Positions 18,601 through 28,200 of a DNA stretch of 64,000 nt are shown piece after piece (the stretch's first letter is position 1; each line of letters opens with the position of its first letter). The notes beneath the pieces were generated by a model. The model saw only the letters and a program-made list of their open reading frames with translations. It did no database searches and had not been told where the DNA came from. Where the stretch lies: contig CAWAPS010000004.1 in assembly GCA_963783945.1 (NCBI GenBank), positions 1 to 64,000 on the forward strand. Reading direction: 5' to 3'. The translations under genes and the position numbers were made by a program. Origin of the DNA: CAWAPS01 sp963783945 (GTDB taxonomy: Bacteria; Actinomycetota; Acidimicrobiia; Acidimicrobiales; Palsa-688).

Positions 18601-18727
18601 CGACCCAGAAGCCATGCGCAATACAAGGTTGGGGCCGGCAATGGGGAGCGACGTGAAGCACAATCCTGGCCGAGCAGGCCAGCTACGTCGATCTTGGTGC
18701 TGGTGGCCTTTGTGGGACGATCGTTTC

Positions 18728-19240
18728 ATGGCAGACGAGGAGCGCCGTTGGCTGGCCGATCTCGGATTCTTCGACGCGGACACTGTCCCTCTCACCCTGG
18801 ACTGGCAGGACTGGCTGCACCGGGTGTTCCTCCAACATGGGCCAGTGGAATGGGACGACCTCGACGTCATGGCAATGCTTGCAACGTTCGAAGTGGCAGA
18901 GGTCGCCTGCGAGCGAGTCGTGCGCGACTTTGAGACATCGGTTGGGCAGTCGATCAGCGTCTCGGTCGTCGATGATGGCGGAGTCGCCCGAGTCATGCTC
19001 GGTGGCCGGTTGGCAAACGGAGTGGGGGTGCACTCGGTCGGTGTCGACGAGCTGACGGTAGAGGTTGCAGACGTAGTGCAAGAGGAGGTCATGGAGAGGT
19101 TATGGAGTGCGTGGCCCGAATGCCGCCGGCATCGCCTCGGGTTGCATCCTCGGATGGTCGACGGTGTCGCAGTGTGGTGGTGTCGGACTGGCGCCCACGT
19201 CCAGGACCGCATTGGAGACCTCAGCTACTACGGCTCCTGA
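18728..19240 (+). CDS. hypothetical protein, intact copy of a duplicated cassette gene
   Basis: ATG start after a long leader inside the cassette; 170 residues. MADEERRWLADLGFFDADTV, EWDDLDVMAMLATFEVAEVA, then VADVVQEEVMERLWSAWPEC followed by HRLGLHPRMVDGVAVWWCRT and DRIGDLSYYG. The WPECxxH...VWWC segment resembles a recurrent actinobacterial hypothetical family. A near-identical copy at 37622 carries one extra T. Confidence 0.6.
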   Translation: MADEERRWLADLGFFDADTVPLTLDWQDWLHRVFLQHGPVEWDDLDVMAMLATFEVAEVACERVVRDFETSVGQSISVSVVDDGGVARVMLGGRLANGVGVHSVGVDELTVEVADVVQEEVMERLWSAWPECRRHRLGLHPRMVDGVAVWWCRTGAHVQDRIGDLSYYGS

Positions 19241-19273
19241 CTGTTGGAATACTGAGCCGTTGGCGCCAGATCG

Positions 19274-20804
19274 ATGCTCCTAGGGATGTCAAGGGGTCAT
19301 TTTCGGGCTTTCTGTTGGTTCGTCGGCGGGGGTTGCGGCAAGACACGGATGGGCCAGCTCGGGCAAGCTCTTAGTAGGCCAGCTGGCCCCCGTCGACGGG
19401 ATCTTGAGAGGGTGGCAGCGGGTCGACAGATCGTTCTAAGGACGAGCCGTTAGGGCTGTCAGCCGATTCTCGGGTCAGGCCCGCCGCCAGAGTGTTCGCC
19501 GTTTAGACGGCGGCGATGATGTAGGGGTAGACCTCCCGGGCGACGTAGCGTTTGAGGACCCGGATGATCTCTTTCTTGGTACGGCCCTCCTTGGCTCGCC
19601 GTTCGACGTAGACGGCGGTGCGGGGGTCGGAGCTCATTCTGGTGATGACGATGTGCCACAACGCTGCGTTGGCTTGGCGGTTGCCGCCGGGGTTGAGCCG
19701 GTGACGAACGGTCTTGCCCGATGAGGCTTCGAGCGGGCTGACACCGCAGAGTCGGGCCCAGGCCGGCTCCGAGCGGAGTCGATCGGGATTGTCGCCTGCG
19801 GCCACCAGCAGGTTGGCTGCCGCGTGTTTGCCCACCCCATACAGGCTGAGCAACCCGGGCGCGGTGTCAGCCAGCAAGTTGTCGAGGAGCCGGTCGAGTT
19901 CGTTGCGCTCCGCGTCGAGTTCGAGGACACGCCGGCCGAGGGTTCGTAGCGCGGTTTTGGTGGCATAGGTGACCGGGTCGGCGTCGGCCCTGGGTCGCAT
20001 CGCTGCAGCCCGCTTGGCGATCAGGCGGCGGGAAACCCCTTGCAGTGACTGGCGGATCTCCTCTGGGGCAGTGAACCCGAGATGGCGGATCTGGTTCAGC
20101 GAAGCGATCTTCATATCCCGCTCGAGCGTCTGGCCACCATCACCGCACGGATGGCCTCCACGTTCCCGTCCTTGGTCTTGGCCGCCCCCAGCTGACGCTG
20201 ACCCTGAGCAGCCCGGGCCGCCTCGACGGCGTCGACCGTGTCGTTCTTGCCCTTACGCCGGCGCTCCTGACGGTTGGGTCGATCCACCTCGAGCACCTCT
20301 ACACCTGCGTCGCGCAAGAACCGGGCCAGGCTCGCCCCATACGACCCCGTGCCCTCCACGCCGACCCGGGCCACCCGACCCAGGTCGCGCAGCCATCCCA
20401 GTAGCTGCCGGTTGCCCTCCACCGTGGTCGGGAACGACTCCACGCCCAACAGACCACCGATGCGGTCCAAGGCTGCGGCAACATTCACATCCAGATGCGT
20501 ATCCACACCACCAGTCACCCGGCGCGCGCTACCTACCATTGACAGGTCCATCCCTTCCCTAGCTGAACGGTTCGGGATGGCACAGCCGCCATCGTGCGGC
20601 ACGGTGGATCGTCCTGTTCCCGCAGGGCGATCCGCCACACTCAAACGACAGGCCATCACCTCGGGCCCAGCCGAACCACGCTCATCACAGACAGGCTGAC
20701 CGTCAACCTGCTTATAAGTCAGACCAGGCCGAGGCAAGCTGACCGTAACTTCCATCAACCATCAACTGGTGGATGACCGAGCAGCTCTAGCTACATTCTC
20801 CGTG
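19274..20804 (-). mobile_element. IS110/IS1111-type element, copy 2
   Basis: 1531 bp, from ATGCTCCTAGGGATG to ATTCTCCGTG on the plus strand. Nearly identical to copies 1 and 3, with the same target position. Downstream non-coding region 19274-19502 holds ACAGATCG (19426-19433) and CCGATTC (19463-19469), both matching target halves. Confidence 0.92.
19503..20539 (-). pseudogene. IS110-family DEDD transposase, copy 2 (one frameshift)
   Basis: About 345 residues from MVGSARRVTGGVDTHLDVN to EVYPYIIAAV. One base is missing near 20115 relative to copy 3, splitting the DEDD half from the Tnp20 half. All four acidic positions and the GVGKHAAANLL segment remain. Start set by conservation with copies 1 and 3. 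Confidence 0.88.
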
Positions 20805-20883
20805 CCGAATCTGGCGCCGGTCGATGACGTGTCGGCTTGCTCGGAGATGACGCGGGATTAGATCGATCTGTACCGTTACCTCG

Positions 20884-21939
20884 ATGGCGTCTCCCCGGTG
20901 GCCTAGCCCAGGCAGCGATGACCGTGTGCGGGTGGCGATCCGGTTTGGCGGTCGTTCGGCCGACCCCTCTGGGGAGGTACGACGGCTCGTTGAATCGTGG
21001 ATAGCCGAACAAGCCCGTGGCGGAGCCGACTCGGCACAGGACCTGGAGCAACCTCCGCGGGTGGAGATGACTGGCGAAAGGGTCGATGTCGTCTTCGAGG
21101 GTCGCCCTGGGAACCGTAGGTGGAACAGGTGGATGACCTCGTTCATGAGGTGGGTGAGCACGTTCAGCGAGGAGATGCACCCCGTTGCGATAGTCGACCG
21201 GACCGGCGGGGAAGTCCGCCCTGTCTATGTCGCTCGAGAAAGACCGGTGACACCGACTGCGGGTCCGTTGAAGAGCGGCGACTGGATGCCAGGCGTGGGA
21301 TCTGAGTCGGTCCAGATGCTCTATCGGGAGATGATGAACTCGATCATTGCTCCATTCCTCAGGAGTGATGGATTTCGGAGGAAGGGTCAGCAGTTCGACC
21401 GGACCACTAACGGCTACCACGAGTACTTCGCCTTCCAGAAGAACCGGGGGAACACCAACTACGAGGTGTCGTTCACCGTCAATATCGGCGTTTACTATCC
21501 GGCCGCCGACGCCGAGCAGCACGCAGCCTGGACGGCCGCCAACCGCAGATGGGGTCAAGACCTCTCTGTCGTGCGGGACATCCACGTAGTACCGATCGTC
21601 GGGCACCTTCAGGACCGGCTGGGCCACCTGCTTGCAGAGCCCGTACCTTGGTGGGTCTTCCGTGATCGGCCTGAGATGGAGCAAGCTGCTGGCTCGGTCA
21701 CAGCCGCCATCGCTGACGTGGCCTTGCCGATCATGGCCGCTGAGACAGCGAAACCCCTGGTCTCCCCGAGTTACCGGATCGAGGCCAGAACCCGAGCCGG
21801 CCCTTTGAGGCTCAACGAAGCGACAAGCCGGTTTTCTTGGGAACAAGAGGCAACCGAGCAGTTGTGGCCTCCATCTAGTGCCGAAGGCGACGATTCCCTG
21901 CTGGCCACACCGCCGCATACCTGGTCCACGGAGGAGTGA
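20884..21939 (+). CDS. DUF4304-containing fusion protein
   Basis: ATG start, 351 residues. Residues 1-110 form a separate N-terminal part (RVRVAIRFGGRSADPSGEV, VDVVFEGRPGNRRWNRWM). From residue 145 MMNSIIAPFLRSDGFRRKGQ, HEYFAFQKNRGNTNYEVS and FTVNIGVYYP are typical DUF4304. DUF4304 is frequent in polymorphic-toxin immunity and cassette contexts. A second, shorter DUF4304 protein is at 44051. Confidence 0.65.
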   Translation: MASPRWPSPGSDDRVRVAIRFGGRSADPSGEVRRLVESWIAEQARGGADSAQDLEQPPRVEMTGERVDVVFEGRPGNRRWNRWMTSFMRWVSTFSEEMHPVAIVDRTGGEVRPVYVARERPVTPTAGPLKSGDWMPGVGSESVQMLYREMMNSIIAPFLRSDGFRRKGQQFDRTTNGYHEYFAFQKNRGNTNYEVSFTVNIGVYYPAADAEQHAAWTAANRRWGQDLSVVRDIHVVPIVGHLQDRLGHLLAEPVPWWVFRDRPEMEQAAGSVTAAIADVALPIMAAETAKPLVSPSYRIEARTRAGPLRLNEATSRFSWEQEATEQLWPPSSAEGDDSLLATPPHTWSTEE

Positions 21940-21987
21940 ACGCCAGATCGAGTGATCTGTATTCACTCCGGCGCTGGGTCGTACGAG

Positions 21988-22242
21988 CTAGTCCTGTAAC
22001 GGCGCGTTCCGGCGTCGTGCCGCTCGGGGCTTATCAGGGTCGAGACTGACCATGACCAGCAAGAACCTCCATACCAGGAGGAGTGCGTAGGTTATGGCCG
22101 CACCCTGAAGCCCGTAGCGAGTAACCACCGTCGCCCCGACTCGGTCGTAGACGCCGACGAGACAGCCAACGACCAGGCCGCAACCGACGACCATTAGCGA
22201 GCGTATGTGCCGCTGGAGGACCCGGATCATCGGGACGAGCAT
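21988..22242 (-). CDS. two-helix membrane protein
   Basis: Start at MLVPMIRVLQRHIRSL; the frame extends further only through the site. Helices SLMVVGCGLVVGCLVGVYD and GAAITYALLLVWRFLLVMV, then a charged tail DPDKPRAARRRNA. No family recognised. A core-like CCAGATCG lies at 21943-21950 just beyond its stop. Confidence 0.5.
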   Translation of the reverse strand: MLVPMIRVLQRHIRSLMVVGCGLVVGCLVGVYDRVGATVVTRYGLQGAAITYALLLVWRFLLVMVSLDPDKPRAARRRNAPLQD

Positions 22243-22260
22243 ACAGACCCCCTCAGACCC

Positions 22261-22335
22261 GAGCACCGAACGCCGTTCCGCACTCTCGCCAAGCTCTGTC
22301 AGTGGTGAGAGACACTCAAACCGGGACGTTCTGCG
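22261..22335 (-). repeat. attC-like site
   Basis: Core GCACCGAACG|CCGTTCCGC, crossover 22272/22273; distal half CGGGACGTTCTGCGC. Both neighbouring genes read on the site's strand, the classical arrangement. Confidence 0.65.
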
Positions 22336-22362
22336 CTCACTCCGTTTCGTCTCCCCGTCTCC

Positions 22363-22746
22363 TCAGCGAGCCCTGGTCTGACGGAGTTGTTGACGAATGA
22401 CGTGCCGCGGTGATGTCTCGATGCCAACCTGCTTCAGCAGTCCCTTGGCTTGGTGACCCCTCCAACGGTTCATGCCTACGCATGCGACCGCCCCGGCCCA
22501 GGCAAGCAAGCACCAGGTGCCGATCGTCACCTGAAGCGCTAATGCGACGACCACAAAGGGGATCGCAAGCAGTCCCCAGACAGCACCGCAGCCGATCAAC
22601 GCCCTGGCCAGCGCCTCTTGGTCATTCGTGTCTGCCGTGCTGGGTGACTCCTTCTGGAGCCTGGCGCGTTGAACTTTGAGGGTCTTGCCGGACAAGCGCC
22701 TCTCGAACCCCATCAGGTGAAGATCCGTGAAAGCGGTCTCCTGCAC
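22363..22746 (-). CDS. two-helix membrane protein
   Basis: GTG start VQETAFTDLHLMGFERRLSG; then ALIGCGAVWGLLAIPFVVVA and GTWCLLAWAGAVACVGMN, and a basic C-terminus ETSPRHVIRQQLRQTRAR. 127 residues. The cytosolic parts are strongly positive, suggesting Nin topology. Function unknown. Confidence 0.55.
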   Translation of the reverse strand: MQETAFTDLHLMGFERRLSGKTLKVQRARLQKESPSTADTNDQEALARALIGCGAVWGLLAIPFVVVALALQVTIGTWCLLAWAGAVACVGMNRWRGHQAKGLLKQVGIETSPRHVIRQQLRQTRAR

Positions 22747-22787
22747 GGGCACATACTGCCTGATCTGAGTGGGTGGCAGCGGGCAGC

Positions 22788-22997
22788 GTGCAAAACCGGA
22801 AGCCGCGCCATATCGACGGTGCGGCGCTCGGGGTCGGCGTGACGGCGGTCGCGCTGGGGCTGTGGCCGGCCGGATTGTGCGGGCAGATCGCCATCTCGCT
22901 CCCGGATGTTCTGTCCGCAGGCCCGAGCCAGCCTGGCGCCACCCCGGCGAGCGCATCACGCCGAGTACGAGCGCCTGAAGTCGGCGCCAGCGGGTGA
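22788..22997 (+). CDS. possible small membrane protein
   Basis: GTG start VQNRKPRHIDGAALGVGV, one hydrophobic helix TAVALGLWPAGLCGQIAISL, and a Ser/Pro tail. Closely related DNA recurs at about 45930-46085, although there the frame is broken. The shared DNA includes an internal site-like CAGATCGCCATCT. Either a real small gene or a decayed site region. Confidence 0.35.
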   Translation: MQNRKPRHIDGAALGVGVTAVALGLWPAGLCGQIAISLPDVLSAGPSQPGATPASASRRVRAPEVGASG

Positions 22998-23020
22998 GCG
23001 ACTGCAAGTTATGGCGCGTA
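22951..23020 (-). repeat. attC-like site
   Basis: Core CGCATCACG|CCGAGTACG, crossover 22960/22961; distal half GCAAGTTATGGCGCG. Confidence 0.6.
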
Positions 23021-23077
23021 TTCGACTGCGTAGCTCTTGGTGACCATCGTCAGGAGGATCGCGGTATGGGCGTTGTG

Positions 23078-24168
23078 CTACTTCGTAGAGCCGGACCCAA
23101 GTAGCAGCTCACCGTCGTTGTAGTCCACGACGATCGGGTTGTATCGCTGTAACGTGCCTGAACCGAGCAAGCCATCTAGGGTCGCCGGTAAAGGACTGCT
23201 GCCCACGGGCTGCCCGTTGAGGGTAATCTCACCAATTTTCCAGGATTGCAGTTGGTAGAGGTGGACCGTCACACGACATGCCAGGCCCGCGTATGTCTGC
23301 GTTGTCGGGAGGAGTTCGGCCAGTTCCGGACGCTTAGCAAGCGTCGGGCTCACGACGGTGTCTCCAGCGCCGGTGTCCACCGCAAATTGTAGGACCGAGC
23401 GCCTATTGAGACAGAGACGGTAGGGCTCACCTCGCTGAGGTCGTTTCCAGATTGATACGGAGGAAAGGGATAGGTAAGTACTTTCACCGGCATCGGAACG
23501 ACTCGAGAAGCGTCTGCCGTCAGGTCCGGGGGCGCCGTCGGTGCGCCGGTTCCTCTGGCGATGTCCGACTGCGGCTGTTGCCGACGGGTTCCCAGGGTGA
23601 GTGTTTGGCTCGCGTAGTTGATCCGAACTACGCCGAAGCTACTGAGGACATCTGAGCCGAGTAAGCCTGCCAGGTCGGGCATTACCGGAGACCGGAGCTG
23701 TGCGACAATCACGGGCTGTGAGCTCAGCGAGGTTCCCCCTACTGACCACGTGGTTACCCGGGCGAAGGAGGCTGGCCTGAGACAACCGAAAGATTTCGTC
23801 CATTCTCTCGGGGTCCGGTCGACCAAGTGAAGAGCTGCCGCAACCTTGTCGTCAATAGCGCTGGTAGAAGCCCCGGTGTCAATAAGAAAGGGGAACGGCC
23901 CTTTGCCGTTGACACAGACGCCGGCCACGATCAGCGCTCCGAAACGAGACGGCGATAGGACTTTGACTGGAATGACCCTGGAAGCGCCGTCCGATCCAGT
24001 CGCGCAGTCAGCTTGAAACGTCGGCAAGGATAACGGAGGGGCCAGCGGGACCTTCGCAGTGTTACCACCACAGCCACTTGCCAGGAGAACAACCGCCAAT
24101 ACGGCAAAGGTGAGGGAAAGGCTCGCTCGAGTACCCCGCAACAGCGGGCCGCCCACGTTCCTACTCAA
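23078..24168 (-). CDS. lipoprotein with two retropepsin-like domains (one frameshift)
   Basis: TTG start at 24168 behind GAAGAAGGGG; signal and lipobox SLTFAVLAVVLLASGCGG. Domain 1 has FPFLIDTGASTSAIDD and SDVLSSFGVVRINY. Domain 2 has VDTGAGDTVVSPTLAKR and LLGSGTLQRYNPIVVDY. Each D-T-G plus a hydrophobic flap-side segment fits the aspartyl-protease fold, so the chain could form an intramolecular pseudodimer. A frame change near 23385 lies just before the second DTG. Substrate unknown. Confidence 0.65.
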
Positions 24169-24217
24169 TCGGTTTGCCCCTTCTTCGTAATCTCGGTCGA
24201 GCGCGCCGTCTGCGCCC

Positions 24218-24400
24218 TCACAGCGTCGGGCCCCGGAACCGGAAAGAGAGCGTAGCTGCAGCCAGGCTCCAGCACCGATCACCCGATCTGCGCCCGCGCC
24301 GCCGTGTTGACGCAACTGCGGCGACGAGCGCAGATCCGACGGTTAATGCAGTGGCCGGCAGCCACCGCCGGCCAGGACGACGTCGCGCCAGCGCTGCCAA
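24218..24400 (-). CDS. short open frame with one hydrophobic segment
   Basis: MAALARRRPGRRWLPATALT, then VGSALVAAVAS and a basic tail. Could be a small membrane peptide or a chance frame. No site is clear on either side. Confidence 0.22.
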   Translation of the reverse strand: MAALARRRPGRRWLPATALTVGSALVAAVASTRRRGRRSGDRCWSLAAATLSFRFRGPTL

Positions 24401-24458
24401 ACTCGCCGTCGACTCTTCAGCCCTCGTGTGTGCCGTGGGTTCCGAACGACCTCCTCAG

Positions 24459-25396
24459 TTAACTTGTGGAGAAGCTGCTAGCGATCGTGGTCATGGCGGG
24501 GTCATCGCCGCTCAGCGTGATGACGTAAAGGAATCCGTTGTCTGACACGTAATACTGCGTCTGGTCGACCGTCACGTGCACCCCAGAAGGGGTCTTGAGC
24601 GGAAGGATGTCGGTCGCGCGCGCAGAGCGCGGTGGCCGTCGAAGACAACGATCCTGCTCCCGGTGCTCGTGGCGCCGGCCCGCGAGAGCTCTCTTGGCAG
24701 CTCGCTAGCTAACTGGTTCAGTTCCGAGTCGGAGTAAGTCAAATCGGGTCGGGCCAACACGTTCACGTTTGACGCCGAGCCGTTTCCGGTCGGACTCGGA
24801 TCTATAGCCACGAGCGCTATCCCGTCGGCGGCTAACTGCTGGGCGCCGCCGGGAAACAGTGACCTCAGGCTGGGATTGACTTGAACCATCTGATTGATCG
24901 CAGCTTGCGCTCCGGGGCTGGTCGGATCGACCTGCTTCCACGCCCTTGGGACCGCGATGTGGAAGCGGTCGGCTGAGCTGCCGAAGCTGGAGTAACCAGA
25001 CGGCGTACCGGGCGGGTTTGCGGTTGGAACAGCCGGGGCGGTGGGTGTCTTGTTGGCCTTCTTGCCAGCGACCGCTCCGATGATACCGAAGACGACGAGC
25101 AGGCCTACGACTACTGAAATGGCGATGAGGACGTTCCTGGTCCTCTTGCTCTTGGGTGGAGACGGGGGCGGATACGGCGGCGCCCAGTAGGTCGGCGGGC
25201 CAACGGCAAACGGCGGTCCGCCACCTCCTTCATACCGTCCGGGAGACGGACCCGAGCCGGGAGGGGCCCAACCGGGCCGCGAACTGGTGGATCCCGGCGG
25301 TGGGGGACCCCAGGACGGCGGAGGTGGTGAGCCCACCACCCCGCCGTCTGAGCCATCAGACGACGCGGCAGGAGCATACGCCGTCGCGTCCACCAC
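24459..25396 (-). CDS. proline-rich single-pass membrane protein with PsbP/LpqN-like exterior domain (frameshifted)
   Basis: The cytoplasmic N-terminus is rich in Pro/Gly (PPPPSWGPPPPGSTSS), followed by KSKRTRNVLIAISVVVGLLVV, one membrane helix. The exterior domain starts DRFHIAVPRAWKQVDPTSPG and ends, after a frame change near 24615, ILPLKTPSGVHVTVDQ and YVITLSGDDPAMTTIASSF. This resembles mycobacterial-type PsbP/LpqN domains. Partners unknown. Confidence 0.55.
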
Positions 25397-25484
25397 AAAT
25401 CTGGCATGTCATGTTCAGCTGTCGTCGCCCCGGAAAGAACTTGGTTACCGGTCACCATACACGTGACGCCCGATGCCGGCGCTG

Positions 25485-25830
25485 TCACCCTTTCGTGTCG
25501 CGTTGCTCGCGAATTGCAAGAACGCGCAAAACGCGCAAGTAACCTCCGCGCTGCGATAGTCTGACACCGGGGTGAAGGGCTTCACGTGCCACCACGACCG
25601 TGGCTACACAGATGGGCTTGCCTGTCGTCGGGACCGGTTCAGCCTCGATCGCCTCCACCGGCTCTTCCGGGATTCCCTCGGAGAACGCGTCGGAGTTCTT
25701 CTCCTTTGTGGCCCGTACAGTCGACTCGCCCAGTCGCGGCTTCGTGCCCAACGCCTTCCGCATGGAGTGCCTCAAGCTCGGCGCTCGTCAACAAACCTCG
25801 CCATTGGTATGTATCGACCATACCCGTCAA
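25485..25830 (-). CDS. uncertain frameshifted gene
   Basis: The 5' frame starts MVDTYQWRGLLTSAELEALH, reminiscent of the first strand and helix of GNAT acetyltransferases. A second frame then continues EKNSDAFSEGIPEEPVEAIE. The two parts may not belong together, and no acetyl-CoA-binding motif is seen. Confidence 0.25.
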
Positions 25831-25861
25831 GCTAGATCCGCAGCTTCATCACCCGGAACCC

Positions 25862-25940
25862 AGCGCCGATCCATGCCGAGTACGCGTTGCGAACGCGGTT
25901 GCCCTGCAGTTCGGCCGGAGGCGCTATATCAGAAGTTCGG
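25862..25940 (-). repeat. attC-like site
   Basis: Core GCGCCGATCCATG|CCGAGTACGCG, crossover 25875/25876; distal half about 25921 (GCTATATCAGAAGTTC), weak. Confidence 0.45.
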
Positions 25941-26021
25941 TGCGGATCTCGGCGGCGGAGGGACGGCATCTAGCACTATGGGGAAGTGTCCAGCTGGTTC
26001 GCCCTCTTCTAGCTCTTCTGG

Positions 26022-26473
26022 ATGGCGCTTGTGCTGGCGGCAGTCTTCACGGGTTTTCGCCGGTACAACCGGCCAACCCACCGGCGCATCTCTGACCTGG
26101 CAGCCAATGGAGGCGCTGTGTCTCGCTACCTCGACGGACTGCGCTGTGAGGGCCAGGGCGGTGTCGGTAACGCCACCATGCCTCTCGCAAGGCTTGAGTT
26201 TGTTCGACTGGGGGGTACGTCTAGGTCCCAGCTCGGGTTCCCTTGGCGGCGCTCGTCCCGACATGGGAGGCTCGATACGCGGACCTTGCCCTAGCGGACT
26301 CCGTCAAGGGTCCGTTCCTCGGTAGCCGAGGCGTCCGCTTCCGCATCGGCCACAATGGTCCGGCCATCGTCTTCTGGACTTACTCGGACAAGGCGATCCT
26401 TGGAGTGCTTGGCGAGCATGGGGTGGACGTCAGCACTGTCACGAGCAAGCCGCCGTGGATGTCCAACAAGTAG
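26022..26473 (+). CDS. membrane-anchored hypothetical protein (frameshifted)
   Basis: ATG start in a helix MALVLAAVFTGFRRYNRP. The cytoplasmic part then changes frame twice near 26215 and 26260 and reads DWGVRLGPSS, LVPTWEARYADLALADSV, RGVRFRIGHNGPAIVFWTYS and LGEHGVDVSTVT. An N-terminal anchor plus a small beta-rich domain recalls PH-like families, but this is not certain. Confidence 0.45.
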
Positions 26474-26504
26474 ACGCCGGGCAGTGTCTCGACAACTGTC
26501 CGGC

Positions 26505-26578
26505 CAGTACCGATCGCCGAGTATGCGTTGGCTGCCAGTGGCCTCAGCCTCACGCGTTCGCGAGATTATGCGCTCGTG
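26505..26578 (-). repeat. attC-like site
   Basis: Core CCGATCG|CCGAGTATGCG, crossover 26516/26517; distal half CGAGATTATGCGCTCG. Confidence 0.65.
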
Positions 26579-26689
26579 GGTATCGCCCGAGACAGCGAGG
26601 GTCGAATCACCGGGTTCTCCGGCTACGAAGGCGATCCGGACTTGGCGACGCTGACCCAGGCCGAGCGCGCTGCTCCTGGCCTGGACTGA
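26576..26689 (+). CDS. 37-residue hypothetical peptide
   Basis: GTG start at the end of the site: VGIARDSEGRITGFSGYEGD, ending TQAERAAPGLD. Likely precedes the 26690 gene in the same cassette. Short, but coherent. Confidence 0.35.
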   Translation: MGIARDSEGRITGFSGYEGDPDLATLTQAERAAPGLD

Positions 26690-26990
26690 CCTGGCTGGCG
26701 GACGGTCTCGATTCTCTTACTGCTCGAGCCGGCCATCCTGTCATCGGCCCTCTCGATGAACTCGTGGATCGCTGGTGCGAGCGGCGGGACCTAGTCCGCC
26801 TATCACGGGTCCTTCCACCGTACGTGCAAGGACCCAGCGGGCTAGCGGGCTGGAGAGGCTTCTTGAGGCTCTGGAGCGCATACGAGACACCGCCGACGCG
26901 ATGCCGGAGTTACCCGAAGAGGAGCGATCGGTCATCTCGCGGCTCGTTGAGCAGACAGCGTGGACCGTGAGCCTCGGGCGGAAGGGCTAA
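26690..26990 (+). CDS. conserved hypothetical protein (frameshifted)
   Basis: First frame: TWLADGLDSLTARAGHPVIG, PLDELVDRWCERRDLVRLSR, VLPPYV. After a change near 26845: LERLLEALERIRDTADAMPE, EERSVISRLVEQTAWTVSLG. I recognise the PLDELVDRWCxRR block from actinobacterial hypothetical proteins of about 100 residues. Start not resolved. Confidence 0.5.
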
Positions 26991-27050
26991 CCTACGCCCT
27001 GCCGACTACGGCGTCTCGCTCTGCCCCTGCATCTGTAGTGTTCTGTGCGG
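26991..27050 (-). repeat. attC-like site
   Basis: Core CTACGCCCTG|CCGACTACGG, crossover 27001/27002; distal half GTAGTGTTCTGTGCGG abuts the next start. Confidence 0.6.
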
Positions 27051-27585
27051 TGAATGATGGCCCGCATTCGTACCGGATGGCATCACGGTCGGTGGTCCGT
27101 ACTCTCTACAAGGTCATAGCTGTGGGAGGACTCGGGCTCTGGTGCTCGGCATAGTCTCTACTGCTACAGCAGGCCCAATCTTCGTACTCAGTTGTGTAGC
27201 CGGCCTCGCACTCTTCTCGGTCGGGTGCCTACTTCTCCGGTTCCGAGTAGTAGTCAATGGCAACTCCCTAACGAGCTACAACTATAAGGGCGGCAAGCGG
27301 ACCACAACGGCAGATAAGATCGAGGCCGTCGACCTCGCAGCGAGGCCTTGGCCTGCGCCGACCCGTCCCGTCACTGTGAGGGTTCCCTACGTGCGCCTCA
27401 AAGAGTCGGGTCCGGCTTTTGCTCGATCCTCTAGCGGCCACGTCTGCGACTTGCCGCCTCCCCAGAGCAGATCGGTCATTGAAGACTCCACAGAAGGCTC
27501 AACGTTCAGCGGTCGGGTCGATCCACCGGAAACTTCCGAAGCCGACGACACACCGAATAATGTGCTTCGATCCGTTCGGACGTGA
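27050..27585 (+). CDS. PH-like membrane protein (frameshifted)
   Basis: GTG start; first frame gives TLYKVIAVGGLGLW. After a shift near 27140 the rest is IVSTATAGPIFVLSCVAGLA plus LFSVGCLLLRFRVVVNGNSL, then a PH-like RTTTADKIEAVDLA and TVRVPYVRLKESG. Two helices followed by a bacterial PH-like domain is a common actinobacterial layout. The C-terminal 40 residues may be read-through. Confidence 0.5.
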
Positions 27586-27593
27586 GGAGATCG

Positions 27594-27674
27594 ACGGCAG
27601 TAGGCGCCCGAGGTCCGCCACCGACGGTGACGAGTGGTCAACTGGTGTGATCCGGCGTCCACCCGACCCGATCG
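27594..27674 (-). repeat. 81-bp gene-less cassette, copy 1
   Basis: Bounded by GATCG|ACGGCAGTAGGCG and CCCGATCG|CCGAG. Similar copies of exactly 81 bp are at 30304 and 39326. It contains GACGAGTGGTCAACTGG, a likely distal half, but no open frame of note. Confidence 0.7.
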
Positions 27675-27746
27675 CCGAGTATCGCGTCATCGCCAGGGCT
27701 GAGAGGCGCTTGGCGGATAAGCGTGGGACGGAGCGTTATGTTGGCC
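27664..27746 (-). repeat. attC-like site
   Basis: Core ACCCGATCG|CCGAGTATCGCG, crossover 27674/27675; distal half GACGGAGCGTTATG contains the stop codon of the reverse gene. Confidence 0.65.
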
Positions 27747-28107
27747 AGTCCCACCCACCGAGCCTTCCCATGAAGTCATGGAAGGGAGAACCCTCGTACC
27801 CATCCTCGAACGGTGGGATCTGCGCCTCGTACAGAGCCACCAAGGTCTCATGGACACCAGCCACGTACGACTCCTCCAGCATGCGGGCGACCGTGTCCCG
27901 CTCCGAACCGCTGAGCCGCTGGCGAAGGTGCTCGGTGATCCCATGCCGTCGGGGAGCAGCATGGGGGGCGGCGCTGCTATTCCAGACGCCGGCTCGGCTC
28001 GCTTTGGCCCAATCTGGCCTTGGCCCTCCTTAGCGTCCCGCACGAGGCGGTCGATCACTGCTCGATACTCGTCCCGTCGGTCATCCCACCAGCCTGCCCT
28101 GTCGGGC
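27736..28107 (-). CDS. DUF6547-like protein (frameshifted)
   Basis: The N-terminal frame reads DEYRAVIDRLVRDAKEGQG. After a shift near 27955 it gives GITEHLRQRLSGSERDTVAR, MLEESYVAGVHETLVALYEA, and ends GSPFHDFMGRLGGWDWPT. The heLv.LyE and WDWP-type end match DUF6547, a small family of unknown function. Its TAA lies inside the distal half-site. The start is approximate. Confidence 0.5.
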
Positions 28108-28120
28108 CGCCCGACCGCCG

Positions 28121-28200
28121 ATCGCCGATTCCCGAGCGGGGCTCCAGCTAGCCTACGGGGTGAAAATACGAGCATCGTAGGGCATTATACGCTGTGGACT
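28121..28200 (-). repeat. attC-like site
   Basis: Core CGCCGATCG|CCGATTCCCG, crossover 28134/28135; distal half GGGCATTATACGCTG runs into the next start codon. Confidence 0.65.

Larger units (their letters stand above)
19264..20872 (-). repeat. attC-like site interrupted by IS110 copy 2
   Basis: Left half GGCGCCAGATCG ends at 19273 and right half CCGAATCTGGCGCC starts at 20805. Without the insertion the arms GGCGCCAGAT and ATCTGGCGCC are perfect inverted repeats around CGCCGA. Distal half AGATCGATCTGTACCG at 20855. Confidence 0.7.

Noticed and set aside
22884..22915. A separate attC-like site CAGATCGCCATCT...TGTTCTGTCC at 22.88 kb and its counterpart near 46.01 kb
   Set aside because: It lies within a possible coding frame (GQIAISLPDVLS), lacks the CCGAATC side, and the paralogous DNA shares sequence across it, so no breakpoint is shown.
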